Positions 16,993 through 26,620 of a DNA stretch of 64,000 nt are shown here, one piece after another (position 1 is the stretch's first letter; each line of letters begins with the position of its first letter). The notes beneath the pieces were generated by a model. That model was given only the letters and a program-made list of their open reading frames with translations, searched no databases and was not told the origin of the DNA. The position numbers and the translations under genes are program-made. Source of the stretch: an uncultured Candidatus Nitrosopumilus sp. (GTDB taxonomy: Archaea > Thermoproteota > Nitrososphaeria > Nitrososphaerales > Nitrosopumilaceae); assembly GCA_905612295.1 (NCBI GenBank), contig CAJQRN010000007.1, forward strand, positions 33,205 to 97,204. Direction: 5' to 3'.

Positions 16993-18393
16993 TTATCCCA
17001 CAGAGTCATCCATTTCTAATTTAATGAGTCTGTTTAATTCAACTGCATATTCCATTGGTAGTTCTTTTGTAAATGGCTCCATAAATCCATTAACAATTAA
17101 TGATAATGCATCCTCCTCACTAAATCCTCTAGACATAAGATAGAAAATTTGTTCGTCGCCAATTTTTCCTACAGTAGCTTCGTGAGTGATTGTTGCATCC
17201 TCTTGATCAATTACCATATACGGATAAGTATCAGTTTTAGAGGTATCATCCATTAGCAATGCATCACATCTAACAGTGGATTTTACACCAGTAGCGCCCT
17301 TTGCAACATTCAACATTCCTCTATAAGTTGAACGTCCATCTAATCGGCTTACAGATTTAGATGTAACTTTAGAAGTTGTGTTTGGTGCAAGATGTACCAT
17401 TTTAGCGCCAGTATCTTGATGTTGACCTTTACCTGCAAATGCAATAGATAATGTTTCACCATATGCTCTTTCACCCATGAGATACACACCAGGATATTTC
17501 ATAGTTAATTTGCTTCCAATGTTTCCATCAATCCATTCAACAGTTGCACCTTCGTATGCATAAGCACGTTTTGTTACAAGATTATAAACATCAGAACTCC
17601 AGTTTTGAATAGTAGTATATCTTAATTTTGCATCCTTGTGTGCAACAAGTTCAACAACAGCAGAGTGAAGTGATTCAGAAGAATATACAGGAGCAGTACA
17701 ACCTTCGATGTAATGTACTTCTGCACCTTCATCAACAATGATTAATGTTCTTTCAAATTGACCAATGTTTTCGGCATTAATTCTAAAGTATGCTTGTAAA
17801 GGCATGTCGATATGAACACCTTTTGGAACATAGATAAATGAGCCACCACTCCATACAGCACTGTTTAGTGCTGCAAATTTGTTATCCTCTGGAGGGATAA
17901 TTTTACCAAAGTATTTTTTGAATAATTCAGGATGATCAATTAAAGCTTGATCAGTATCTAAAAACAAAACACCTTGTTTTGCTAAATCTTCTCTTAAACT
18001 GTGATAAACAACTTCAGATTCGTATTGTGCACCAACACCTGCTAAAAATTTCTTTTCAGCTTCTGGAATTCCAAGTTTATCAAAAGTTTTTTTAACATTA
18101 TCTGGAACATCATCCCAATCTTTTGCTACACCTTCAGATGCTTTAGCATAATAGTAGATATTTTGGAAATCAATTTGACTAAGATCACCACCCCAAGTTG
18201 GCATTGGTTTTTGCATAAAAATTTCATAAGAACGTAATCTAAAATCCAGCATCCACTGTGGCTCGTTTTTCATTTTACTAATTTCAATTACAGTATTTTT
18301 AGAGAGTCCTTTCTTACTAAGGTGGACATACATTTCGGTAGAATCTTTAAAATCATATTTTGTATAATCAATGTCAAGGTTTTCTGTTGTCAT
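16993..18393 (-). CDS. sufB: Fe-S assembly scaffold protein SufB
   Basis: The 466-residue scaffold on which the nascent cluster is built together with SufC and SufD. Typical blocks are [19 protein letters not shown] near residue 45, [40 protein letters not shown] and [18 protein letters not shown] near the end. First gene of the five-or-six-gene SUF operon (sufB-sufD-Rieske-sufS-sufU-zinc ribbon). Unlike in most genomes sufC does not directly precede it. Confidence 0.96.
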   Translation of the reverse strand: MTTENLDIDYTKYDFKDSTEMYVHLSKKGLSKNTVIEISKMKNEPQWMLDFRLRSYEIFMQKPMPTWGGDLSQIDFQNIYYYAKASEGVAKDWDDVPDNVKKTFDKLGIPEAEKKFLAGVGAQYESEVVYHSLREDLAKQGVLFLDTDQALIDHPELFKKYFGKIIPPEDNKFAALNSAVWSGGSFIYVPKGVHIDMPLQAYFRINAENIGQFERTLIIVDEGAEVHYIEGCTAPVYSSESLHSAVVELVAHKDAKLRYTTIQNWSSDVYNLVTKRAYAYEGATVEWIDGNIGSKLTMKYPGVYLMGERAYGETLSIAFAGKGQHQDTGAKMVHLAPNTTSKVTSKSVSRLDGRSTYRGMLNVAKGATGVKSTVRCDALLMDDTSKTDTYPYMVIDQEDATITHEATVGKIGDEQIFYLMSRGFSEEDALSLIVNGFMEPFTKELPMEYAVELNRLIKLEMDDSVG

Positions 18394-18474
18394 GTCAATG
18401 ATAACTCCGTTATATTATAAATACATGAGGAAAAATAGGGACAGCTAAATAGCTTGAGCTAAATAAGACTTGGA

Positions 18475-19272
18475 TCACACATTCAAAGTAGTTTTCATAG
18501 CATCAAATGCACCTGCAACAGTATGAACTTCTGAAACAGTATTTTTGACTTTGAATTTTTTTAATTCATCTGAAGTAAATGGTCCAATTGCAACTACAGA
18601 AGATTTTGTAAGATTATCAAGCAATAGATCCATAGCATAGTCTTTAGACATTATTTCAAAAAATCCCCTAACAGAGGATGCACTGGTAAATAAAATACCA
18701 TCGACTTTATTTTGAGAAAATAATTCTCTAAATCCATTCCATTGAGTAGTATCTCTAAAAGCACAAACATCATACAGATGAATTTCCAATACATCAATTC
18801 CAATTTTAGAAAGTAATTCTTTTAGAAAAGGGGTTGATGCACCACTACGTGGAACAATAACCTTTTTTCCAACAGCATTAAGTTTTGTAAATTCTTCACC
18901 TACACCGACTGATGAAAAAATTGTAGGTTGATGATTTACTTTAATTCCCTCTGCCTCAAGTGTAAGAGATGTTTTAGGTCCAACAGACATTACAATAGTA
19001 TTAGCAACTGCCAATTGTAGTTTTTCAAGTTTTCCTAATTGTTTGGCAGTGTTAAATAATAATTTCACAGCTTTTGAACTCATAAAAACAGAATAGTCAG
19101 GATTGTATTTAGAAATAGATTCTAAAAACTCATCAACTATTTTTTCACCTTTACTTACTAATTCTATTGTAGGCAACGGAACAGCAGTAGCATTATTATT
19201 TTTTGCAAGTGAAATAAATTCTGAAGCATCGTCTTCTGAACGGGTTATGGCAATAGTTTTTCCACTAAGCAT
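18475..19272 (-). CDS. hemD: Uroporphyrinogen-III synthase
   Basis: Cyclises hydroxymethylbilane with inversion of ring D. The 265-residue protein has the two-lobed HemD pattern: GKTIAITRSEDDASEFISLAKNNNATAVPLPTIEL at the start, FMSSKAVKLLF in lobe two and DGILFTSASSVRGFFEI then SSVVAIGPFTSDELKKF near the end. The ATG at 19272 overlaps the cobA stop (TAATG) and follows a GGTGG at proper spacing, so I prefer it to the GTG three codons upstream. Confidence 0.9.
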   Translation of the reverse strand: MLSGKTIAITRSEDDASEFISLAKNNNATAVPLPTIELVSKGEKIVDEFLESISKYNPDYSVFMSSKAVKLLFNTAKQLGKLEKLQLAVANTIVMSVGPKTSLTLEAEGIKVNHQPTIFSSVGVGEEFTKLNAVGKKVIVPRSGASTPFLKELLSKIGIDVLEIHLYDVCAFRDTTQWNGFRELFSQNKVDGILFTSASSVRGFFEIMSKDYAMDLLLDNLTKSSVVAIGPFTSDELKKFKVKNTVSEVHTVAGAFDAMKTTLNV

Positions 19273-20012
19273 TATTTCCACCCAATAACATCAGATAGAT
19301 CAACCACCCTACCAATAATTATATTTGTAGGAGGAGTCATTTTATTTTCTTTAATTTTTTTTGCAATATTTGTAACATTTCCTTTTATCATTTTTTGTTG
19401 TGGAGTTGTTCCATTTTGAATTACAGCTACTGGCATTTTTTTATCCATGCCTCCCAAAATTAGTTGTTTACAAATAATATCAATTCTAGACAAACCCATC
19501 ATTATAACAATAGTATCTACGGATTTTGCAAGATTTTTCCATTTAACAATTTCTTCTTTCTTTTCAGGATCTTCATGACCTGTAACAAAAACAACTGATG
19601 ATGCATATTTTCTATGAGTTAAAGGAATTCCAGCATATGTTGCAGATCCAATTCCAGAAGTAATCCCAGGAACAATTTCATATTTTATTTTATGATCTTT
19701 GAGAAATTCAGCTTCTTCACCACCACGTCCAAAAATAATCGGATCTCCACCTTTTAGTCTAACAACATGTTTGTTAGATTTTGCATATTCAACCATTAAA
19801 TCATTAGTACCTTTTTGATGAGTGGTGTCATCACCTACTGCACGCCCAACATAGACTTTTTTTGCAGTTTTAGGAATCATAGAAATAATTTTTTTACTAA
19901 CTAGTCTATCGTACAAAACAACATCAGCTTTTTCAATTAATTCAACAGCTCTTAGAGTAACTAATTTACTATCTCCAGGCCCCGCTCCAACAAGATATAC
20001 TTTACCAGTCAT
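19272..20012 (-). CDS. cobA: Uroporphyrinogen-III C-methyltransferase (SUMT)
   Basis: Transfers two methyls from S-adenosylmethionine to uroporphyrinogen III, giving precorrin-2, the branch point to siroheme, heme (via AhbAB) and cobalamin. Motifs: VYLVGAGPGDSKLVTLRAVE at the N-terminus, VVRLKGGDPIIFGRGGEEAEFL, VPGITSGIGSATYAGIPLTHR and TIVIMMGLSRI. I use the ATG at 20012, which overlaps the hemC stop (ATGA); an in-frame ATG four codons upstream is possible. Confidence 0.94.
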   Translation of the reverse strand: MTGKVYLVGAGPGDSKLVTLRAVELIEKADVVLYDRLVSKKIISMIPKTAKKVYVGRAVGDDTTHQKGTNDLMVEYAKSNKHVVRLKGGDPIIFGRGGEEAEFLKDHKIKYEIVPGITSGIGSATYAGIPLTHRKYASSVVFVTGHEDPEKKEEIVKWKNLAKSVDTIVIMMGLSRIDIICKQLILGGMDKKMPVAVIQNGTTPQQKMIKGNVTNIAKKIKENKMTPPTNIIIGRVVDLSDVIGWK

Positions 20013-20944
20013 GTCGTATTCCATTCATCTACTTTCTCCCTCCAATTTAATGCAAGATCATTAATTCCCTTACTACGCAATTCCTCACCAACTAATTTAC
20101 CCAATAATTTTGGGTTATCCTTATCACCAGAGTGGGTTACCTGTAGAGATTGTTCACCATCAACAGAAAATGCATATACAGTTAATGTCATTTTAGAGCC
20201 GTCTGATGTTGCATATGCACCCAAAGGAAATCTACAACCAGAATCAATAAAATCAGATAAAGCACGTTCAGCCTCAATTTCCAATCGAGTATCAGGGTCT
20301 TCAATTTTTTTTAGCATTTCAATTGTTTGAGAATCATCAATCCGTGCAACGATTGCAATAGCACCTTGACCAGGTGAAGGAGAGAAATCTTCAGTAGATA
20401 AAGAAGTAAATTTTACATCAACTCCCAATCTAGAAATTCCTGCATGTGCAAGAACTATAGCATCATAATTATCTCCAGATATTTTTTTAATTCTAGTTTC
20501 AATATTGCCTCGAATAGATTTTACAGTAACATCAGATCTTTTTCGTCTAATCTGAACAGCACGTCTTAAAGAACTAGTTCCAATTACAGAGTTAGGTTTA
20601 ATGTTATCTAAGGATGAACCATCAGATGAAATAAACACATCATTTACTATTTCACGTTTTGGAACTGATGCAATTATAAGATTATCATCTAATTGAGAAG
20701 GAACATCTTTTAGACTATGTACTGCAAAATCAATTTCTTTTTCTGCAACGGCTTTATCAATTTCTTTTTCAAAAATTCCTTTTTGATCAATAGTGAATAA
20801 AGGTCTTGTATCAGTGTCACCCTTAGTAGTAATTGGTTTAATTTCATATTCACAATCAGGATTAACTTTTTTTAATTCTGAAATAACCCAATTAGTTTGA
20901 GCCATAGATAATTTACTACCCCTTGCACCAACTACATACTTCAA
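20009..20944 (-). CDS. hemC: Porphobilinogen deaminase (hydroxymethylbilane synthase)
   Basis: Polymerises four porphobilinogens. Cys237 (DSGCRFPLGAYA) is the dipyrromethane cofactor attachment site and Asp80 lies in HSLKDVPSQL. GARGSKLSMAQTNWV is the standard start. Length 311 is normal. Its ATG overlaps the hemL stop by 4 nt. Confidence 0.96.
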   Translation of the reverse strand: MKYVVGARGSKLSMAQTNWVISELKKVNPDCEYEIKPITTKGDTDTRPLFTIDQKGIFEKEIDKAVAEKEIDFAVHSLKDVPSQLDDNLIIASVPKREIVNDVFISSDGSSLDNIKPNSVIGTSSLRRAVQIRRKRSDVTVKSIRGNIETRIKKISGDNYDAIVLAHAGISRLGVDVKFTSLSTEDFSPSPGQGAIAIVARIDDSQTIEMLKKIEDPDTRLEIEAERALSDFIDSGCRFPLGAYATSDGSKMTLTVYAFSVDGEQSLQVTHSGDKDNPKLLGKLVGEELRSKGINDLALNWREKVDEWNTT

Positions 20945-22218
20945 TTTTTCACCGACTTTAATGCAGTATGATATGCATCTAATGTTTTGTTTAAATCATT
21001 TTCAGAATGAGCATCAGATAAAAAAACGACTTCAAATTGAGAAGGAGGAATAAAAATACCCTCTTTAAGTAAAGTTTTAAATAATTTTTGAAATTTTTCA
21101 CCATTTGCCTTTTTTGATGTTTTGTAGTCAGTTACAGGCGTATTTGTAAAGAAAATCTGAAACATTGAAGCTGTAAAATTAATTTGGTGAGGGATTTTCA
21201 TATCAGTTGCCATATCATCCAACGCTGTAGAAAATAGTAAATTGAATCTCTCAAGTTTTGAATAAAGTTTGTTTTTTATTTTATTTATTGTCTTAATAGA
21301 ACTAATTGCAGCACTAACAGATATAGGATTTCCAGCAAAAGTACTTGCCTGGTAAACTTTTCCGGCTGGAGAAAGTAAATCCATAATTTCTTTTTTACCA
21401 CCAACAGCAGATATTACAAATCCATTACTCAAAGATTTGGCCAAAGTTGTAATATCAGGTTTAATACCAAAATGTTCTTGTGCGCCACCTGGAGATACTC
21501 TAAAGCCAGTAACAACCTCATCAAAAATTAACGGAATATTATTTTCTTTAGTAATTTTTCTTAAATCAGAAAGGAAATTTTTTTCAGGTAAAATTAATCC
21601 CATGTTAGCTAAAATTGGTTCAACAATAACACCAGCAATATCTTTATTTTTTGAAATTGTTTTTTGTAAATCTTCAATATTGTTATACTCAACAACTAAT
21701 GTATTCTTGGAGACTTCATCTAATCCACCATCAGATACAGAAATGCCATTATGAGCTGAACCAGAACCTGCTTTAACTAAAACAGAATCATGTGCACCAT
21801 GGTAGCATCCTTCAAATTTAATAATTTTTTTCTTTTTTGTAAAACCACGTGCTAATCTAATAGCAGTCATCGTTGCTTCACCGCCAGTATTCATTAAACG
21901 TACTTTATCCATAGAAGGAAAATTCCCAATAATTAATTTGGATAATTCAATTTCAGATGCAGATGGAGTACAATACAAAGTTCCTTTTGAAAGTTGTTTA
22001 GTTACAGAACTAATGATTTCTTTTCGTCTATGGCCTAAAAGCAACGCACCATATGCATTACAAAAATCAATGTAACGCTTGTTATCTTCATCCCAAATAT
22101 ATGCACCATTTGCTTTTTTTGTAAAAAATGGATAAGGATCAAAATAACGGACAGGGCTATTGACACCTGAAGGAATCACTTTTTTTGAATCATTGAATAG
22201 TTTTCGTGACACAGACAT
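20941..22218 (-). CDS. hemL: Glutamate-1-semialdehyde 2,1-aminomutase
   Basis: PLP enzyme of 425 residues that turns the HemA product into 5-aminolevulinate. It has the family opening (F-x-D-S-K-K-V-I-P-SGVNSPVR), FEGCYHGAHDSVLVKAGSG, IFDEVVTGFRVSPGGAQE and the PLP lysine Lys261 in TTLAKSLSNGFVISAVGG. The lysine loop differs from the usual TLGK-(I/V)-IGGG-(L/F)-P form, and MNTGGEA replaces MNSGTEA. Context (first gene of hemL-hemC-cobA-hemD) makes the assignment secure. Confidence 0.92.
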   Translation of the reverse strand: MSVSRKLFNDSKKVIPSGVNSPVRYFDPYPFFTKKANGAYIWDEDNKRYIDFCNAYGALLLGHRRKEIISSVTKQLSKGTLYCTPSASEIELSKLIIGNFPSMDKVRLMNTGGEATMTAIRLARGFTKKKKIIKFEGCYHGAHDSVLVKAGSGSAHNGISVSDGGLDEVSKNTLVVEYNNIEDLQKTISKNKDIAGVIVEPILANMGLILPEKNFLSDLRKITKENNIPLIFDEVVTGFRVSPGGAQEHFGIKPDITTLAKSLSNGFVISAVGGKKEIMDLLSPAGKVYQASTFAGNPISVSAAISSIKTINKIKNKLYSKLERFNLLFSTALDDMATDMKIPHQINFTASMFQIFFTNTPVTDYKTSKKANGEKFQKLFKTLLKEGIFIPPSQFEVVFLSDAHSENDLNKTLDAYHTALKSVKN

Positions 22219-22666
22219 ACTCAGTCTACAATATGCTCATTATTATTCCTAATTTGACCTCTTTGGGCTTGAAATTTACCCCAAAATGGAAATACTACAA
22301 TCAGAGGTTCAACAAAGGATGTACTCCAATATAGATACAAATTATCAAAAGTTTAGGCGATAATACGAAAGTAAGGGCTCTAGTAGGATTCACAGATGCA
22401 TCAGAAATAAAAGCCAAAAATAAAATATTTAATTTCATAATTCAGTTAATTTTAACTCCACTAAATCATCGTAAGCCCTTTGCGTATACAGCATAAAAAA
22501 TAACATCCACCAACATTACACAAGCTAAAATATCTACTGAAAATATTAAGAAGATTGAAAAAAAAGCATTGTATGTGATTTCAAGTAATCAATTATTAGA
22601 ATTAATAACAAAGATTACAAAAATATTAAAAGAAATTTCAAATTAAAGTTTAGATAAAAATAGTTG
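22219..22666. other. 448-bp intergenic region, no convincing gene
   Basis: AT-rich stretch between hemL and the PII-like gene. On the plus strand about 22496-22646 stays open in one frame and would read as a lysine-rich helix ending KITKILKEISN, but it has no ATG or GTG at its beginning and looks like a decayed gene end. No tRNA, repeat or clear terminator was seen. It must hold the hemL promoter at its left end. Confidence 0.4.
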
Positions 22667-22969
22667 TTAAAATTTTTCAGTACGTAATACGCCAATATCA
22701 CTAACATAAAGTACAATAGCAAAATTTGCAAATAAGGTTCTAGAAACTTCCTCAACAATGTCCTGTAACTTTTCTTCACGTAAAATTATTTCAATTTTAA
22801 CATTTTTTTCATTTGTCAAACCCTGACTACGTAGTCCACGTGCACCGTTGCCATTTACTTCATAAGTTGTATAACCAGTAATTTCATGCTTAGTTAGAAT
22901 TTCTATAATATTTTTTTGTGCTAGAATTTCACAAGTAATTGTAAGTAACTTTACAGGATAAAGTTTCAT
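22667..22969 (-). CDS. sbtB: PII-like signalling protein (SbtB-type) paired with bicarbonate carrier
   Basis: A 100-residue protein with the ferredoxin-like PII fold: KLLTITCEILAQKNIIEILTKHEITGYTTYEVNGNG, a short T-loop (GNGARGLRSQGLTN), then VKIEIILREEKLQDIVEEVSRTLF and FAIVLYVSDIGVLRTEKF. Its start overlaps the SbtA-like carrier gene by 4 nt. Cyanobacterial SbtB binds cAMP/AMP and blocks SbtA; the C-terminal CGPxGC redox loop of those proteins is absent here. Gene symbol is by context and fold. Confidence 0.82.
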   Translation of the reverse strand: MKLYPVKLLTITCEILAQKNIIEILTKHEITGYTTYEVNGNGARGLRSQGLTNEKNVKIEIILREEKLQDIVEEVSRTLFANFAIVLYVSDIGVLRTEKF

Positions 22970-24051
22970 ATTAGATCCTTCAATGAATAATGGAATAAGT
23001 CTATCGATCCTTCAGGATCATGTAGTAATGAAGATACTGCAAACATGATTGGTAGTAATACAATGATATTGTAAGGGAAAGTAATTCCCAATGCAGATGT
23101 AATGTAAAGACTAGGATTAGCTTGTGGAATTGCATTACGTAAAACAGCTGGAGCTGCAATAAAGGAAGCACTGGCTAAAAGAAGTCCAAACATAACGGAT
23201 CCCCCCATACTAAGACCTATCAAAGTAGCCACAACAACTCCAATAATTCCATTAAAAGTAGGCATGATTATAGAAAATGAAATAAGAAAAATGCCAACTT
23301 TTTTGAGATCATCCAATCTCTGACCCGCAATAATTCCCATTTCAATCATAAAAATTACAATTGCTCCTGTAAACAAATCATCAAAAACAATTTTGATAGG
23401 ACCAAATCCTTCTTTACCAATAATATATCCAATCACGATACTACCAAGTAAAATAACTATAGCTTTACCAGTAACGGATTCACGCAGTATTTTAGAAAGT
23501 TTTATTTTTGTTTCGTTTAATCCGACATCGATATCAGATTTAGAATCATTAGTGAAAGATTGTTTTTTAGCATTAATCTGTTTAGATACGGCCATATTTG
23601 TCAAAAAGATTGCCAAGATAAATGCAACAGGTTCTAAAACTGCCAAAACAGCTGCAAGGTAACCTTCAGATGTCACTCCCTGATTTTTAAGAAAAGATAA
23701 TCCAACTGAAAAAGTTACAGCACCAACTGCACCATAAGTAGATGCTAATGCATAAGAGTCAAAAATATTGAATTTTCCTAATTTACGTAAAATTTGATAA
23801 TGGTTTAATGTAAACAATAATGAAAGTCCAATTGCAACCAACATAGGAACAAGCATATTTTCAAATCCAGTAGTTCTCATTTGGATTCCACCATGAAGTC
23901 CAATTGCTGCAAGAAGATAGATTGGTAAAAATTCAGATATTGCCTGTGGAATTTTTAAATCAGATTTTATTCTTGCTGCAATTATTCCAAATAGAAAAAA
24001 TAGAACTATCGGCGTAAGAAGATTCGATTGGATTAATTGTAAAATATCCAT
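22966..24051 (-). CDS. sbtA: SbtA-type sodium-dependent bicarbonate transporter
   Basis: A 361-residue membrane protein with about ten helices in two inverted halves. Diagnostic segments are IAARIKSDLKIPQAISEFLPIYLLAAIGLHGG and ASTYGAVGAVTFSVGLSFL in the first half, and MGIIAGQRLDDLKKVG and ASASFIAAPAVLRNAIPQANPSLYITSALGITFPYNI in the second. These match the SbtA (DUF897) family. In an autotroph fixing bicarbonate through the 3-hydroxypropionate/4-hydroxybutyrate cycle, bicarbonate uptake is a sensible role. Translationally coupled to the PII-like gene. Confidence 0.86.
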   Translation of the reverse strand: MDILQLIQSNLLTPIVLFFLFGIIAARIKSDLKIPQAISEFLPIYLLAAIGLHGGIQMRTTGFENMLVPMLVAIGLSLLFTLNHYQILRKLGKFNIFDSYALASTYGAVGAVTFSVGLSFLKNQGVTSEGYLAAVLAVLEPVAFILAIFLTNMAVSKQINAKKQSFTNDSKSDIDVGLNETKIKLSKILRESVTGKAIVILLGSIVIGYIIGKEGFGPIKIVFDDLFTGAIVIFMIEMGIIAGQRLDDLKKVGIFLISFSIIMPTFNGIIGVVVATLIGLSMGGSVMFGLLLASASFIAAPAVLRNAIPQANPSLYITSALGITFPYNIIVLLPIMFAVSSLLHDPEGSIDLFHYSLKDLI

Positions 24052-24097
24052 TAGTAATATCTGAGAAAAAAATTCCTGAAATAAAAATCAATGTAAG

Positions 24098-25084
24098 TTA
24101 GACAAAAAGATGAATTAGATAAGTAAATCCAATTCCCATCCCAGCTGCACCAGGGATCGTGATTATCCATGAGAAAACAATTTGTCTGCTAACCCTCCAT
24201 CTTACAGCTAGTTTTCTCCTAGCAGCGCCTGCACCCATAATTGTACCTGTGATAGCATGAGTGGTACTTGCAGGTATTCCAAATATTGCAAAAGCTGCAA
24301 GCATTAAACCCCCACCGGTTTCTGCTGCAAATCCCTGATATGGTCGAAGTCGGGTGATTTTGACTCCCAATGTTTTGATTACTTTGTATCCGCCAAAGAA
24401 AGTACCCAATCCCATTGCACTTGCTGCAGCAAAAATTACCCAAAGAGGTATTTCAAATTCGGGTATCAATCCAGCTGAAAATAAAATTAAAGCAATAATA
24501 CCCATAGTTTTTTGGCCGTCATTTGCACCATGAGTCAGAGCAAACCATGCGGATGAAACAATTTGTAATTTACCAAATATTTTATTTACAGGTGCAGGTT
24601 TGCGTTTTGCAAATATGGTAATTATTAAGCCAGTTAACAAAAGACCAACAACCATTCCACCAATTGGAGCAATTACAATTCCTGCAAAAACTTTAGTTAA
24701 TCCACCATAAACTAATTTTTCAAATCCTAATCCTGCAATTCCCGCACCCATTATTCCACCCACTAAAGAATGGCTGTTAGAAATTGGTAATCCAAAATAA
24801 GTACAAAGTGTACTCCATCCAATGGCACCTGCCAATCCACCTACAATTATGTATACTGTAATGTCATCTGGACTTACAATTCCTTTTGCAATGGTTGTTG
24901 CAACTGCAACTCCAAAAACAAATGGACCGATGAAATTCATTGCAGCGGATAAACCTACGGCATGAATTGGTTTTAAAACACGAGTTCCAATTACAGTGGC
25001 AACAGAATTTGCAGAATCATTAAATCCATTTACAAAATCAAAGATTAATGCTACAATAATTGCACCTATTGCTATCTCTAACAT
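24098..25084 (-). CDS. PiT-family inorganic phosphate transporter
   Basis: A 328-residue permease with the twin PiT signatures: DFVNGFNDSANSVATVIGTRVL near the N-terminus and SAWFALTHGANDGQKTMGIIAL in the middle, each followed by the GIPAS/GLPIS-(N/T)-(S/T)H motif (FGLPISNSHSLVGGI, FGIPASTTHAITGTI). It moves phosphate with Na+ or H+. Nine nt downstream of the PhoU-like gene, its usual partner. Confidence 0.94.
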   Translation of the reverse strand: MLEIAIGAIIVALIFDFVNGFNDSANSVATVIGTRVLKPIHAVGLSAAMNFIGPFVFGVAVATTIAKGIVSPDDITVYIIVGGLAGAIGWSTLCTYFGLPISNSHSLVGGIMGAGIAGLGFEKLVYGGLTKVFAGIVIAPIGGMVVGLLLTGLIITIFAKRKPAPVNKIFGKLQIVSSAWFALTHGANDGQKTMGIIALILFSAGLIPEFEIPLWVIFAAASAMGLGTFFGGYKVIKTLGVKITRLRPYQGFAAETGGGLMLAAFAIFGIPASTTHAITGTIMGAGAARRKLAVRWRVSRQIVFSWIITIPGAAGMGIGFTYLIHLFV

Positions 25085-25093
25085 TCAATCATC

Positions 25094-25723
25094 TCAAGTA
25101 TATTTCAAAACAATATCTTCAATAACATCAGATACATCTACACATCTGTCAGATGCAGTTTCCATTGTCTCATAGATATCTTTTAGTTTGATGATTTTAA
25201 TTGCATCATCACTTTCAAATAATTCTCTAATTGCTTCTCTATACAAATCATCTACAGCGTGTTCTATATCACTAGTATTTCGACAATGCTGAATCATATC
25301 TTTAGGATCCTTAATTCGTTGTAATTTTGAAATCATGTATTCAACTTCTTTGGTGGCCTTGACTAACTCAATTGCCATTTCTTTGCAATATGGAGGAGGA
25401 GAAGTAATTTTGTAACTATACACTCTAGCAGCAATACCATCCATGAAATCAATTACATCATCTACTTTTGATGCAATTCTTTGCATATCTTCACGATCTA
25501 GAGGCGTAATGAACGTTTTATTTAATTCTGAAAATATATCTCTCGTTAAAACATCTGCTTCTGTTTCTAATTGATGAATTTTTGCTGCTTGTTCAGCATT
25601 TGTAAGATCGTCAAATAAAACCACTACAGCTTCAGAAGTTTCAACTGCTTTTTTTGCTAAATTGTCTAAAATTGTTAAAAGTTCTTTTTCATTGGATTTA
25701 AGCCACGATAGCCATTGTACCAT
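25094..25723 (-). CDS. PhoU-like (DUF47) phosphate transport regulator
   Basis: A 209-residue all-helical protein of the DUF47/PhoU-like family that regularly sits beside PiT transporters. Metal-binding-type motifs E-x3-D (LETEADVLTRDIF, SKVDDVIDFMDGIAARVY, DIEHAVDDLYREA) recur in each half as in PhoU. Likely modulates the downstream PiT carrier. Start ATG at 25723; first gene of the pair. Confidence 0.88.
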   Translation of the reverse strand: MVQWLSWLKSNEKELLTILDNLAKKAVETSEAVVVLFDDLTNAEQAAKIHQLETEADVLTRDIFSELNKTFITPLDREDMQRIASKVDDVIDFMDGIAARVYSYKITSPPPYCKEMAIELVKATKEVEYMISKLQRIKDPKDMIQHCRNTSDIEHAVDDLYREAIRELFESDDAIKIIKLKDIYETMETASDRCVDVSDVIEDIVLKYT

Positions 25724-25834
25724 AATAACATCAAGGACATTTTGAAATTAAGGTTCATCCTCATAAAGTATATTGTTCTATATAGAGACAGTTGATCGCA
25801 AATATTTTTGTTTGAGAGTATTTTGGAAAAAAAA

Positions 25835-26620
25835 TTAAAATGGTTTGTTTACTTCTCGAGTAAACACGTAACTTGTAATGGCCACCATTGTAATTACAAA
25901 TGCAAATAGCACAACAATACTGATCCATATAGGAACACCACCTTCAGAAACACCAGTCATTAATTCTCTAACCAGTAAAACAGTATAGGTAACAGGATTT
26001 AATTTTGCAATTACTGCAAGCCAGTTTGGCAATAATTCTAATGGGAATAATGCAGGGCTTAACATGAATAATGGCATACCAAGTAAATTTATCATACCCC
26101 AAAAAGTTTCTTGAGACTTTGCAGTTGCTGCAAGACTGACAGATATTCCAGAAAAACCCAGTGAGAATAAAATGACAATCCCCATTATTGGAATAATCAT
26201 TAATGGGTTTGGGAATGTAACACCAATTGCTAAAGCAATTCCAATAATCAAACTTGCTTGTAATGCAGCAATTAAAGAAATAGAAGCCATTTTTCCCAAA
26301 GCAATTGCAGAACGTGAAATTGGAGAAGTCAATGCCTTATTCATAAAACCGTATCTTCTATCCCAAAGTGTGTTAACTCCACCAAAAATACTTGTAAAAA
26401 TTGCAGTCAAGATGATAACACCAGGAGCCATAAATTCAATATATTCACCTTCAAATCCTACAGATTGAATTAATGGTTGAGTTTCTGAAAAAATATTTCC
26501 AACTACAATGATCCAAATAGCAGGTTGAATTAATCTAATTAAAACACCACTTCTAGACTTTTTGTATCTCTTTAACTCACGCCAAAAAATCGTATATGTG
26601 TCATACATGATACTATTCAT
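25835..26620 (-). CDS. ABC-2 type exporter permease
   Basis: A 261-residue membrane protein with six helices; FWRELKRYKKSRSGVLIRLIQPAIWIIVVG at the start and TSIFGGVNTLWDRRYGFMNKALTSPISRSAIALGK mark the ABC2 (DrrB/NodJ-like) family. The ATPase gene upstream overlaps by 4 nt. Cargo (drug, lipid or polysaccharide) is unknown. Confidence 0.9.
   Translation of the reverse strand: MNSIMYDTYTIFWRELKRYKKSRSGVLIRLIQPAIWIIVVGNIFSETQPLIQSVGFEGEYIEFMAPGVIILTAIFTSIFGGVNTLWDRRYGFMNKALTSPISRSAIALGKMASISLIAALQASLIIGIALAIGVTFPNPLMIIPIMGIVILFSLGFSGISVSLAATAKSQETFWGMINLLGMPLFMLSPALFPLELLPNWLAVIAKLNPVTYTVLLVRELMTGVSEGGVPIWISIVVLFAFVITMVAITSYVFTREVNKPF

Noticed and set aside
22496..22646. Plus-strand open stretch reading as a lysine-rich helix
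   Set aside because: No ATG or GTG near its beginning, no promoter, no recognisable similarity; treated as noncoding or decayed.
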